Assembly (NCBI GenBank): GCA_032716605.1
Contig: CM064569.1
Span: 14,030,038-14,094,037 of the forward strand
DNA length: 64,000 nt
Direction of reading: 5' to 3'
Source: Paralithodes platypus
Taxonomy: Eukaryota; Arthropoda; Malacostraca; Decapoda; Lithodidae
Shown here: positions 34,340 through 44,264 of the stretch, in pieces
How positions within the stretch are numbered: position 1 is the stretch's first letter
Layout of the letters: each line of letters starts with the position of its first letter
Notes under the pieces: generated by a model
Databases searched by the model: none
Told to the model about the DNA's origin: nothing
Seen by the model: only the letters and a program-made list of their open reading frames with translations
Translations under genes and position numbers: made by a program

Positions 34340-34830
34340 GGGAACAAAATATGTGGAGGGGTGGATGGTGTCTAAAATGGCTAACTATGTGGAGGGGTAT
34401 ATGGTGTCTAATATGGCTATGTGGAGAGGTGGGTGGTGTCTAAAATGGCTATGTGGAGGAGTCGATGGTGTCTAAAATGGCTAACTATGTGGAGGGGTGG
34501 ATGGTGTCTAAAATGGCTGTGTGGAGGGGTGGATGGTGTCTAAAATGGCTATGTGGAGAGGTGGATGGTGTCTAAAATGGCTAACTATGTGGAGAGATGG
34601 ATGGTGTCTAAAATGGCTATGTGGAGAGGTGGATGGTGTCTAAAATGGCTAACTATGTGGAGGGGTGGATGGTGTCTAAAATGGCTGTGTGGAGAGGTGG
34701 ATGGTGTCTAAAATGGCTATGTGGAGAGGTGGATGGTGTCTAAAATGGCTAACTATGTGGAGAGATGGATGGTGTCTAAAATGGCTATGTGGAGAGGTGG
34801 ATGGTGTCTAAAATGGTTAACTATGTGGAG
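34340..34830. repeat. 32/36-bp alternating minisatellite
   Basis: Units GGTGGATGGTGTCTAAAATG plus GCTATGTGGAGA or GCTAACTATGTGGAG. The two unit lengths differ by AACT and alternate in a semi-regular order. Confidence 0.93.
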
Positions 34831-34835
34831 CGATG

Positions 34836-35280
34836 GATGATGCATATTGTGTCTAAATAATTTACGGGGAAGGTAAGGTAAAATGTTAGTAAGAGGATGT
34901 AAAATCAAATTTTATTGGTGTAGTACGAATGTGGATGTGAATATGGCATTAATGTAGAACCAGACGATGTGGACGAATTTAGATAATCAACAGAAGCATG
35001 AGGTGTGGAATCAGTGAATGCTAATTTTGTGCAAGTATTCAAAATAATATAATTATGACTTTAGAAAAAAATCGTAAGTATGGAATATTGCTGGTGCATG
35101 TTGCAGGAAATATGAATGTAATAGGATGGTAATTGTGAAATATTTAAAGGCTATGTATTCAAATAGTGTTAATATTGAATTGTGAAATGCATTGTTAGGT
35201 ATAAAGAATTATCAGTTATAGCTCAGTGAAGATGCAAAATAAAGATATATATATTAGTAAAGGTAGTTACTTGAAATATG

Positions 35281-35354
<74 letters not shown>

Positions 35355-35546
35355 TATATACAGTATATATAATAATAATAATAATCAAATACTGTGTGAA
35401 CATCGACCTAGATGTGGAGTTTTCCGAGAAATGGAGCAAAAGATTGAGTGCATTAAGTATGTGGATGTTGATAATGCGGAATGGATAATTAATTGATTAT
35501 ATGCACATTAACAAAAGAAGAAGCTCCCAAGATTTTCACTCCTATT
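34836..35546. other. AT-rich sequence with a (TA)n tract, upstream of Imp
   Basis: (TA)n at about 35286-35351 followed by TATACAGTATATA. No MITE and no gene recognised. Confidence 0.55.
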
Positions 35547-35584
35547 TGACCTAACCTCTTTTACTAAACCAGGTCACCAGGTCA
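35547..35584. promoter_or_regulatory. Cluster of three AGGTCA nuclear-receptor half-sites
   Basis: TGACCT at 35547-35552 (inverted half-site) and a direct repeat AGGTCA-CC-AGGTCA at 35571-35584 (DR2). About 560-600 bp upstream of the proposed Imp start. Motif-level evidence only. Confidence 0.5.
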
Positions 35585-36143
35585 AGATTATACATTGACG
35601 TTTCTATTGATCTCATCCAGAAGGCCTGTTGGTGATGTCACGCCTTCTTTCATCTGAGTTTTATAATGTGATGTGATAGGTACTGAGAATGGCGGCCTTC
35701 TGACACTTGGTTTTGGTTACGTTTCAGGTTGTTGCAGGTGTTTTTTGTAACTTCTGCTCACTCTCCAACACTTACTGAATTATTACTAAGGCCTATAGGC
35801 TGGTAGGCGTAGGTAGGCCGCCGCGTTCGCTCAGAATCTTATCATTTTTTACGATTTTGGAGGCTCCCTCGCCAATGAGGACTAGGCCAGTAATTCACCC
35901 TTGGTCACGTGGCCGAGTGTTTACCATCACCATTGGTTACAATCGGGACAAGCTGGCAGGGAAAGTAACCAATAATAGTATAGGCTGGTGGATGTAGCCA
36001 ACGAGAGAGCCGTATCGGTGTGAGAATCCGCCCCCATTGCCTGTTAGCCCCGCCCAGCTCCTCCCCCGGTCCCGCCCACGTGATAAGTCACCCCGAGCCG
36101 GCAAGCAGGGAGAGGAAAGAAGTGAGTAGCGACAACACTACTC
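35585..36143 (+). promoter_or_regulatory. Imp: Putative Imp promoter region
   Basis: GC-richer than its surroundings and free of the window's repeat families. Visible elements: opposed CCAAT boxes (ATTGG at about 35932, CCAAT at about 35969), CACGTG at 35906-35911 and 36077-36082, GC boxes CCCCGCCC near 36047 and CCCGCCC near 36071, and an arthropod initiator TCAGT at 36142-36146. I saw no TATA box at -30. The start at about 36144 is an inference from the initiator. Confidence 0.55.
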
Positions 36144-36230
36144 AGTCCTAACTTGACCTTTCCTCACCTTGCAATAGACCCAAACAAGTGAATCCATTAA
36201 ACAGTGCAGTGCCGCAATAGTTTATCCAAT

Positions 36231-36408
36231 ATGATGTCAAAATTGTACGTTGGGAACCTGCCCACAGACGTGAACGAAGGTACATTACGACAATTATTCT
36301 CCGAGCAGGGACTAAACGCTACAAATGTGCTTGTCAAACGCGGAGGTTACGCTTTCGTCGACTGCCAGGACCAAACCGGGATCGACAGGGCCATCCAGGA
36401 GCTGAACG
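36231..36408 (+). CDS. Imp: Imp (IGF2BP) first coding exon, RRM1 part
   Basis: Imp/IGF2BP proteins are cytoplasmic RNA-binding proteins with RRM and KH domains that control mRNA localisation, stability and translation. This exon gives residues 1-59 and the first base of codon 60. It contains RNP2 (LYVGNLP, residues 5-11) and RNP1 (RGGYAFVDC, residues 37-45), spaced as in one RRM, and AIQELN at its end. LVKRGGYAFVDC is characteristic of IGF2BP/Imp RRM1. The start is ATG at 36231, with a second ATG at 36234; both have A at -3. A longer reading from 36204 would need GTG and is rejected. The exon ends AACG before a GTATGT donor at 36409; the intron is phase 1, close to where vertebrate IGF2BP exon 1 ends. 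The 5' UTR would be about 36144-36230. Partial gene: the remaining exons are not in the window. Confidence 0.9.
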
Positions 36409-38830
36409 GTATGTAGGAATAGTTATAGTACCTAGTTATGGTGTTAAAGCTAGCTGTAGAATCGTACCGTCAGCGTGAGCAGCGAAATTATGAACCCGGG
36501 TGGGGGTAACACCAAGCCGATTCCAACATGGCCTCCTCCTAAAGGGGCGGGCCTCCAGTGTAAACATTGCGGATATCTCTGTTTTTAAGCAATTTTGAGG
36601 GTTTTATATCATACAAGTATATTCAGTGATGGCGTAGAAGTAGTGTGGAGGCAGGACGTACCTAGATAGGCCTAAGAAAGCGGGAAAACACAAGTGGGGT
36701 ATTTAGGCCTACCGGATGGCTATGTGCGAAGCACTGCGTTTGAGTGAAGTTTGAATTATGCTTTTATTCGCATTCAAGGTAGCCTAGAATGTTATTAGCG
36801 CTCATGATTACATTGACTCATAGTATAAACTCATATTATCGAATATTTGGTTGGTAGGTTATCTATACTAATTAATTGAAGCAGTTTTAGCGGGGTTTCC
36901 AAAAGGGCGTAACCCACCCGCGCATGGCAGCCGCAAGCAGACAGGCCTAGACCCACCGGCTTTTCTTGCTGCGTGGTGCCACCGTGGTTCTACCTATTTC
37001 TTTAACACCATTTATTGTATTTTATCCTGAATATGAGTATATTTACGAAATTCAATACAATTATATTCTATATGGTAGCGAATATTAATGAAATGTCATA
37101 TATAGAATTCAGATCAGCCCTCTTTGCTTGAAAATAGTCAGGGAAGAATAAGCCTATTGATTTTGGCTTGTTCAAGTGTGGTCAGTGCGGTGTAGGCCTA
37201 ATTAGTACCCAGCACTCATCTAAATGGTAAATTATATAGGAAGCGAAACTTCTTTTTTAACTCTTTTGTTATCCTTCTGTGATCTGCGGTGCCGAGGAAA
37301 TCAATAGATGAATTGATCGCCTCGGTGAATCGTAATTACCATAGGCCCATCCGCCCTGACCCACCCACCCTATGTATCCCTAACCTTGAGCCTCATGCTA
37401 CAAGGGCTACAGGGCAGGGCAGGGAGGCTCGGAAAATAGGGTGGAATGAACTGGGAGCCGGCACGTCGCTAGGCCTAAAGTACACCACGTGATAGGGCGC
37501 CTAGATGGGGCTGGGCTGTAAGGTCGTCGGGAGGGTTGGTACCACTGTGGCCTTCCATACGCCTACCAACACTGCCGCAACTGTTTATACCGTTGCTGCT
37601 ACTCCTTCCACCGTTTATGCTACCATATCACCTTCTATTTATTTTTATATTTCTTATTTACTTTTTATATAACTTTGATTTGTTGCATCATTCCTACCAC
37701 TATTACCACTTATATCAGCTCTATCACAACTGTTTCTACTATCATAGATATTGTATCTACTTGGCATCTACCGTTATCTTACCGGCATTTCTGCTTATGC
37801 CAGCCCATATAGCTTCAACCGTCGTTACCTTAAACCTATTATATCTACTGTTGTACTTGTTTATGTTGTAATATATCAAACATTGTTATTATGATAGGTC
37901 AAATACAAATTGGTCTAATTAACTACGATTCACCATAGCCAAAACTCTCATTCATCTACATTATGCCATATTACTATTGGGCATACCGTCGCTACTGCCA
38001 TATATACTGTATATATACAGTATATATTTTTTTTTTTTAGGGGGGGCTATTATATGCCGTCAATCCAGTGTCCATGTACTTCTACTATATCATACGACAA
38101 ATTACACCTTATTATCGTTTCGTGGTTACTGTAATACGGTTGTCATCAGTATATTGCTAATATTAACCAATGTCTTATAGATTAAACGCTAGTAAGGACA
38201 GCCCTCCACATTTCTTTTTTTTTCTGATTTTTAGAGACCTCTCCCCCAACCTGTCTATTCTCCCTCGACTTTGAATTTGCTTTAATCATCATATTAAAGT
38301 TTGCCTTCCACTAACTTTAATTGTCATTAATATAATTAATGTTGCTATGTTATTAGTATGTATGTCATTAGTATTAGTATGTACAGTCATTATTTTACAT
38401 CAGTCTTACATGTACAAACTGCTAAGTTCAGTTGGTTGTGAACAGCATTAATGCAATGGAGAATTTCAAGCTAATAATACTTAATTCCATGATTGATGAG
38501 GGTTGGGTGTAAATGGAATATACTTATTGCGGATCAGTTAGTCTTATTTTAGCTGCTCATGTCATCTTCTTGTGATAGTTACAATTCCAACAGTTACCCT
38601 ACATGTAATAAAGTAACTTTGATATGTAGCTATTGCAATGGTTCCACTTTTGCTCAAGTAAATGTATGCTCTATCTTTGCAGACCCTTAGTTACCTATCA
38701 AAACAACAATATTTCTCCAATATGTATTCTCCATATTGATGGTCCTTAGTTTATTATCTAAGTATCTTTTTCATATTTTAAATTTACTACACTACATTGT
38801 AAAAAAAAATACATCAATTACTGGCTTATT
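36409..38830 (+). other. Imp intron 1, proximal part (MITE-free)
   Basis: Starts with donor GTATGT. Contains no copy of the MITE or SINE families. GC-richer patches occur at 36480-36560 and 37270-37520, the latter with CACGTG at 37486-37491. The 37540-37860 stretch is a degenerate CTACCA-like trinucleotide region. TA repeat with CTGTA/TACAG at about 37999-38029, then poly(T). Small open frames at 37289-37492 and 37536-37871 have no coding support. Confidence 0.65.
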
Positions 38831-38968
38831 ACCGTCTTGGAGGTGTAGTGGTTAGAGTGTTTAAAAATCTGTGAGTGATAACCCAGGTTCGAATTCCGGT
38901 GGATCACATATATGCTTTCATTAATTTCATTGGAGGTGTTCGGTGTTGGGATAAAATTAATACAATAT
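38831..38968 (+). mobile_element. tRNA-headed SINE, copy S1
   Basis: Head CTTGGAGGTGTAGTGGTTAG (A-box region), B-box GGTTCGAATTCC, then body GCTTTCATTAATTTCATTGG and ATAAAATTAATACA. Not a functional tRNA: the anticodon stem is lost and the acceptor ends do not pair. Confidence 0.78.
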
Positions 38969-39584
38969 ACATTATTATAAGACTAATTATGTTATCCCCA
39001 AACATTTACTGTAGGCTTCCAACTTCTCTGTATCAGAAAATATGATACGAATGTTGTAGATTTACCAATACTAGAAAAATTGCTAATTGTAATCACCATT
39101 TACATTGTAGCTTCAATATGAAGTTGCCAAGTATTGTTTCAGATATATGAATACTCAACCATTATGCATAGTTCAGATACACATCTGATACACTGCAACA
39201 CCTATGACTTACCATTATACGTTATAAGTAGTCTATTATCAACTTACATCTACATTGATCATAAAAACTAATAATGACATTGCACTATTATGAAATGTAA
39301 TAGCTACCAGATAAACCAAATTAAGACTGATAGCTAATTAGGTAAGCAGAGAGATAAATAGAAAAATAGGTAGATATTCGTATAACATTAGAATTGGTAT
39401 TGTAATCCACTTAAGCATATACAAATGTATTCTTAGTTTCTTCAAGTTCAAGGAAGCAACCACAATTACTAAAGACCTACCACCATCAATCGACCAATAT
39501 TTCAATTTTCCAATACTAATGAACTAGTACAATTGTGTCTAACAATTACAGTTTCTAAATTGTCCTATCTTTATATCGGAATAT
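38969..39584. other. AT-rich intronic sequence
   Basis: No gene or repeat family recognised. Confidence 0.5.
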
Positions 39585-39798
39585 TATAGTCCGTTCATTC
39601 TAGGTTGGGCAGAAATCGTAACCCCTAACTTCTCATAATTAAAAAAGGACTAGGGTAATCGAGCTAATATTTCTACCAAATAGGAAAATTTAGCTAGGGA
39701 ATAGGTGTATATATTGACAGATCATTTGCCCTAGCCCCTTTTGAGTTACAGAGGTTAGAGGTTACGATTTCTGCCCAACCTAGAATGAACGAACTATA
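39585..39798. mobile_element. MITE family T, copy T5 (reference)
   Basis: Best-preserved inverted ends: left TAGTCCGTTCATTCTAGG and GGGCAGAAATCGTAACC; right GGTTACGATTTCTGCCC and CCTAGAATGAACGAACTA. TA on both sides. The inner arms continue pairing (AAAAAAGGACTAGGG with CCCTAGCCCCTTTT). Confidence 0.9.
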
Positions 39799-39942
39799 AC
39801 ATAAGGGTTACCAAGAAACAATATAACAATATAAGTTACTCTTACAAAATATCTTCTGTTAAGATTTTCACAAATCTACACCTTACATCTGTTTGAAAAT
39901 CACTCCATTATCAAATAGGTTAGAAAGAATACAGTATCTACA

Positions 39943-40157
39943 TTATCCCTTTGACTACCAGCGACGTGTGATATATTTCATTGTAGCTATATTTAGACGA
40001 TATTATGCAGCTTAGGAAGGATCTGTGGTAGTTGAAAGGGTTGGCTGAGATAGTTTGAAGCCTTATTATTGCTAGAAGTCTTTCTTAAGCTGAACATAAT
40101 CGTATAATAGTTGCCTAAATATGATGGAAATGACATCCCTGGAACTGAATGGGTTAA
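39943..40157 (+). mobile_element. MITE family C, copy C8
   Basis: ATATTTAGACGATATTATGC and GCTTAGGAAGGATCTG left; GGAACTGAATGGGTTAA right. TTAT at the left end. Confidence 0.8.
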
Positions 40158-41073
40158 ACATATTATCAAGCCTTTCTTTCACATACCCATTTATCTTAAT
40201 TCCCAACACTATCAGCCTACTAAGCAGCACTATATTATATAATCAGTATCTGTATTTAGCAGTTATGGAATGGTACCACTAATATTGCTATAATAAGCAA
40301 TCAATAGCTGTATATCCCTGTTTTTCATGTCTACTACAACTTATGGTATTAAACAAATATGCTTAATTCTAAAATCCTGAATTACCTTTGCAACTACAGC
40401 TAATATCACCAACCAACAACTCTCCACAACCACTATGTTCACTTCCAAATATAAGAACATAAGGAAATGGGAGTCTGCAGAAAGTCGATTGGCCCAAACA
40501 AGGCAGATCTCTCTCACATCCAACCCTAATTACAGGACCAGCTCACTAATACATCACCATTTTTTCCATAACAACTAAAGCTATATGACTTACATCAATC
40601 AAAGATCATCACTATTCCATCCACGTTACTAGAACTTCCCTATTCACACCTAAAATTCACAATATAGTCCAACAAATAACAACTGATAGCTACCATACTT
40701 GTGTCAGTCAGAGTGAACACACCAGGATCCATTTTACATTCATTACTCCAATCACCAAGTCATTCTCTTCACAATATAGTCCAACAACTAACAATTCATA
40801 GCTACCATACCTGTGTGAGGCAGTATGAAAAACCAGGATCCATTTGACTTTCCTTACTCTCAATCACCCGAGTTCAGTCATTCTCTTCTGCCACCACCAC
40901 CATCGCCAACAGTACCACCATATCCACCCCTATAACAATGATCACCGCCAAGTGCCTCAATTACCAACACTACCATATAAACACCATCATCACAAACCAC
41001 AATTACTTCCACTCCTAAACCACCACACCCATCACCAAGTTCCTGATTCAAAAGGTTACTGCTTCCTCGTTGA
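40158..41073. other. Non-coding, with repeat K2 and a CAC/CAT-rich tract
   Basis: K2 at about 40450-40525 (ATAAGAACATAAGGAAATGG, GAGTCTGCAGAAAGTCGATT) is the inverted partner of K1 at 16.4 kb. A near-duplicate pair (CAATATAGTCCAACAA, TAGCTACCATACNTGTGT, CACCAGGATCCATTT) lies at 40660-40740 and 40780-40850. CAC/CAT-rich at 40880-41035. No gene. Confidence 0.5.
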
Positions 41074-41408
41074 TTAAGGGGAGGTATTTAGTTTGTTCCC
41101 TAGACCTCCATCAAGCTTAAAATTACACCCCCTTGAGTCCCTTTCAAGATAAATTTGTACATTTTTCGGTAGAAAAATGTCCCGGCTGAAAGCCGGTTCC
41201 TCTTAAATAACAGGCTCGCTATCGCTCGCCAGGATAAAATCGACACCTAAATGGCACGAAAGGTCTTAAAATTGACAGAAATGGGTCCAAAGTTCTTAAA
41301 ATCGTCAAAATAATGGGGCCAACGTCTTAAAATGAGAAAAGCAATGGGGCTAAACATGAGGGAGAAAGGGGTCAAGAAAAAATCCCTCAAGTGGATATCT
41401 CCCCTTAA
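41074..41408 (-). mobile_element. MITE family B, copy B11 (subfamily III)
   Basis: TTAA both ends. The left end is shortened: TTAAGGGGAGGTATTTAGT then TTCCCTAGACCTCCATC, as in B19. Stem-2 hairpin reads CCGGCT-GAA-AGCCGG at 41182-41196, with a paired change relative to other copies. Right end GGATATCTCCCCTTAA. Confidence 0.9.
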
Positions 41409-41560
41409 GGGGGTAGTACTCGCTTTTTCTGGACCCCCCCCCCCATCTCCCTCACGTTTAGCAGATGAGTTTTTAGGTTTTAAGACATGGCAAGAAAGGC
41501 AGCATGTAAGGATGGGCCATTATTAGGAAAGTTTTTTTTTTTTTTTTTTTTTTTCTTATC
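41405..41560 (+). mobile_element. MITE family B fragment B12, then poly(T)
   Basis: Starts at the TTAA shared with B11: TTAAGGGGGTAGTACTCGC, CTCCCTCACGTTTAGC, GTTTTAAGACATGGC, then unrelated sequence and a 24-nt T run at about 41531-41554. Confidence 0.72.
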
Positions 41561-41580
41561 AGTGTCTTTGGTTGATTTGT

Positions 41581-41757
41581 TCTACTTATCTGACGGTATT
41601 TAAAGGAAAAAAATAAACCACAATGTTTCTGTATTATATTAAGACCAAGTTTATATAATTAGAACCATATTCCACTACAAAATCTTCAAAATAACTGAGA
41701 AATCCTGATGAAAACTTTGCAATTTACCGTCAGTTGCAAAGAAACAAGGTGTAACTA
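41581..41757 (+). mobile_element. MITE family D, copy D3
   Basis: CTGACGGTATTTAAAGG (eroded left), TATTAAGACCAAGTTTATAT, CTTCAAAATAACTGAGAAAT, TTTGCAATTTACCGTCAGTT. Confidence 0.72.
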
Positions 41758-42514
41758 ACATAAGAATGGGTTTATTTACCTTTAGTATAATACTAGAACT
41801 TGAATAATTATCTGCAAAGTTTAAGACTCTGAGAACATCAACATTAGTACTGATTCTGATAGGTGTGAAATGGGTTTGAAGGGCAGCAATGGAAGGCAAT
41901 TAATTATATTATGAAAAGTCTAAAATGTATAAATCTGCATGACAATAAAATATAATGAGTACCGGTATATTCTTCAGCGCTGACATTACATACATATAAT
42001 GTACTTTGAAAACTATGGAGTAATGAATTAGGTAATTGTGTTTAGATATCTAAGGCTGGATAGTGATTATCTATTTGTTTATTATATGCATAAGAGGCCA
42101 TGCTGAAGATTGGGAAGAATCAACTGAAATTGTAAAACGAAATTTGAATATATAAATATTTCTTATACAAAATTATATTCTGGATTAAGAACAAAATTAT
42201 TTTAAAAGTTAATAGTTTTCTATACTGGAAATATACCTACTGTGATGCTAATACATTGAATGAAAATATAACAGCCCACATCTTTCTCCCGAATATTGGG
42301 CATGATTAACTTTACTATTAAGCAAATTTATTGTTTACCTACCAGCATGAATGCACAGCGTACAATACAGCAGAAACAATTATGTTACCGGTACCATAGC
42401 CATTATAATTATAAGTTATAGATGTCATAATAATCACTTAAATTTATATGAAACATTTTAAGCTACAAACTCTTCAGTAATTTAGGATTAACAACTAAAA
42501 AAACACTTTGCAGT
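41758..42514. other. AT-rich intronic sequence
   Basis: No gene or repeat family recognised. Confidence 0.5.
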
Positions 42515-42516
42515 AC

Positions 42517-42640
42517 AAGGGACTGGAGTTCTTGCAGAGAGGCTCCAGTTCTGACGTTATTCTTGACTTACAGTGTGCTGGCATAATAATCCAATAGGGT
42601 TGATAGCCTCTGAAGTCCTATTATAACTAACTAACTTTGC
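42517..42640 (+). repeat. Interspersed repeat I, copy 2
   Basis: ACAAGGGACTGGAGTTCTTG, CAGTGTGCTGGCATAATAAT, GGGTTGATAGCCTCTGAAG. Partner of 24517-24655. Confidence 0.7.
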
Positions 42641-42817
42641 AGTAAGCATGAGTTTACTCCTATTCTTACAACAATTATCCCACTGAGTAGTTTGGCAATA
42701 GACCAATACCATCAACCTACAGTAAAATATCTCAACAAAAAGATTCACCTTGGCTTGGTGCTTAACTATTATTTTAGCCATTGATAATGTATCTAATAAC
42801 CATTTATTGAATATCTA

Positions 42818-43806
42818 TTGTATTAATTTCACTCCAACACCAAACACCTCCCAACGAAATTAATTAAAGCGTGTGATCCATCGGCTTTTGAACCTGGGTT
42901 ACCACACACACATTTGAACCTGGGTTACCACACATACATTTGAACCTGGGTTACCACACACACATTTGAACCTGGGTTACCACACATACATTTGAACCTG
43001 GGTTACCACACATACATTTGAACCTGGGTTACCACACACACATTTGAACCTGGGTTACCACACACACATTTGAACCTGGGTTACCACACATACATTTGAA
43101 CCTGGGTTACCACACATACATTTGAACCTGGGTTACCACACACACATTTGTACCTGGGTTACCACACACACATTTGAACCTGGGTTACCACACACACATT
43201 TGAACCTGGGTTACCACACACACATTTGTACCTGGGTTACCACACACACATTTGAACCTGGGTTACCACACACACATTTGAACCTGGGTTACCACACACA
43301 CATTTGAACCTGGGTTACCACACACACATTTGTACCTGGGTTACCACACACACATTTGAACCTGGGTTACCACACACACATTTGAACCTGGGTTACCACA
43401 CACACATTTGAACCTGGGTTACCACATACACATTTGAACCTGGGTTACCACATACACATTTGAACCTGGGTTACCACATACACATTTGAACCTGGGTTAC
43501 CACATACACATTTGAACCTTGGTTACCACACACACATTTGAACCTGGGTTACCACACACACATTTGAACCTGGGTTACCACACACACATTTGTACCTGGG
43601 TTACCACACACACATTTGAACCTGGGTTACAACACACACATTTGAACCGGGGTTACCACACACACATTTGAACCTGGGTTACCACACACACATTTGAACC
43701 TGGGTTACCACACACACATTTGTACCTGGGTTACCACACACACATTTGAACCTGGGTTACCACACACACATTTTAAACACTCTAACCACTACACCATCAA
43801 GGCATG
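42818..43806 (-). mobile_element. SINE S5 with its B-box region amplified
   Basis: On the minus strand the order is GATGGTGTAGTGGTTAGAG (A-box) at about 43797-43779, then the 26-bp array, then GATGGATCACACGCTTTAAT, TAATTTCGTTGGGAGGTG and GAGTGAAATTAATACA down to 42818. This is the S1/S4 element with about 34 copies of its B-box segment instead of one. Confidence 0.85.
42887..43772 (-). repeat. 26-bp B-box minisatellite, about 34 copies
   Basis: On the minus strand each unit reads GGTAACCCAGGTTCAAATGT plus GTGTGT. GGTTCAAAT matches the first part of a Pol III B-box (GGTTCGANTCC). GTACC variants (GGTACAAAT) recur at intervals, for example at 43149, 43227, 43331, 43591 and 43721. Confidence 0.95.
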
Positions 43807-44130
43807 GTGTCAAATAGTGTGTATTTGTATATGAAACAGAGCACTGCACAACATGCTACCTTGCAATATTTGAACATGAACATAATTATTCCCAATATAA
43901 TATAGTATTAGCATTGGCTTACAGTGGAAAATTCAAGATTAAATACATATGCATCTTAAATAGTATGAATCATTGATTTTGACTAATAGTGGAAAATCTA
44001 AAAGTAAATACATATGCATACATATACATATGCACTATACCATAGTGCGGTTGGGAATATGAACATGATTAGATTAATATCCAGTATTCGAGAATGGATA
44101 ATAAGTCGTAGGCGTGTGCATAAACCTTTA
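43807..44130. other. AT-rich intronic sequence
   Basis: AGTGGAAAAT-CTAAAAGTAAATACATATGCAT is present twice in variant form near 43922-43950 and 43988-44020. No gene. Confidence 0.45.
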
Positions 44131-44264
44131 ACCGTCCTGGTGGTGTAATGGTTAAGGTGGCAAAAATATGTGTGTGATAACCCGGGTTCGAATCCCGGTG
44201 GATCATATATATACTTTAATTAATTTCATTGGGGGTGTGGTGGTGAGATTAATAAAAATAATAA
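44131..44264 (+). mobile_element. tRNA-headed SINE, copy S2
   Basis: Head CCTGGTGGTGTAATGGTTAAGG resembles the 5' half of tRNA-Glu; B-box with intact T-arm CCGGGTTCGAATCCCGG; body TTAATTAATTTCATTGGGGG. No cloverleaf anticodon arm. Confidence 0.8.

Larger units (their letters stand above)
29979..34835. repeat. TGGAGG-type degenerate minisatellite domain interrupted by MITEs
   Basis: All non-MITE sequence here is made of words such as AAATAAGTGGAGGGTGGAT, GGCTAACTATGTGGAGG and GATGGTGAATAAAATGG, in homogeneous arrays (31226-31660, 32697-33402, 34340-34830) or decayed pieces between MITEs (29985-30030, 31016-31225, 32140-32269, 34160-34335). It looks like one old array fragmented by transposon insertions. 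Confidence 0.7.

Noticed and set aside
36204..36230. N-terminal extension of the Imp exon
   Set aside because: Would need a GTG start; ATG at 36231 and 36234 match the expected Imp N-terminus.
37289..37871. Two small frames after Imp exon 1
   Set aside because: No RRM or other domain and no splice-site support; the second is a hydrophobic reading of a CTACCA-like degenerate repeat.
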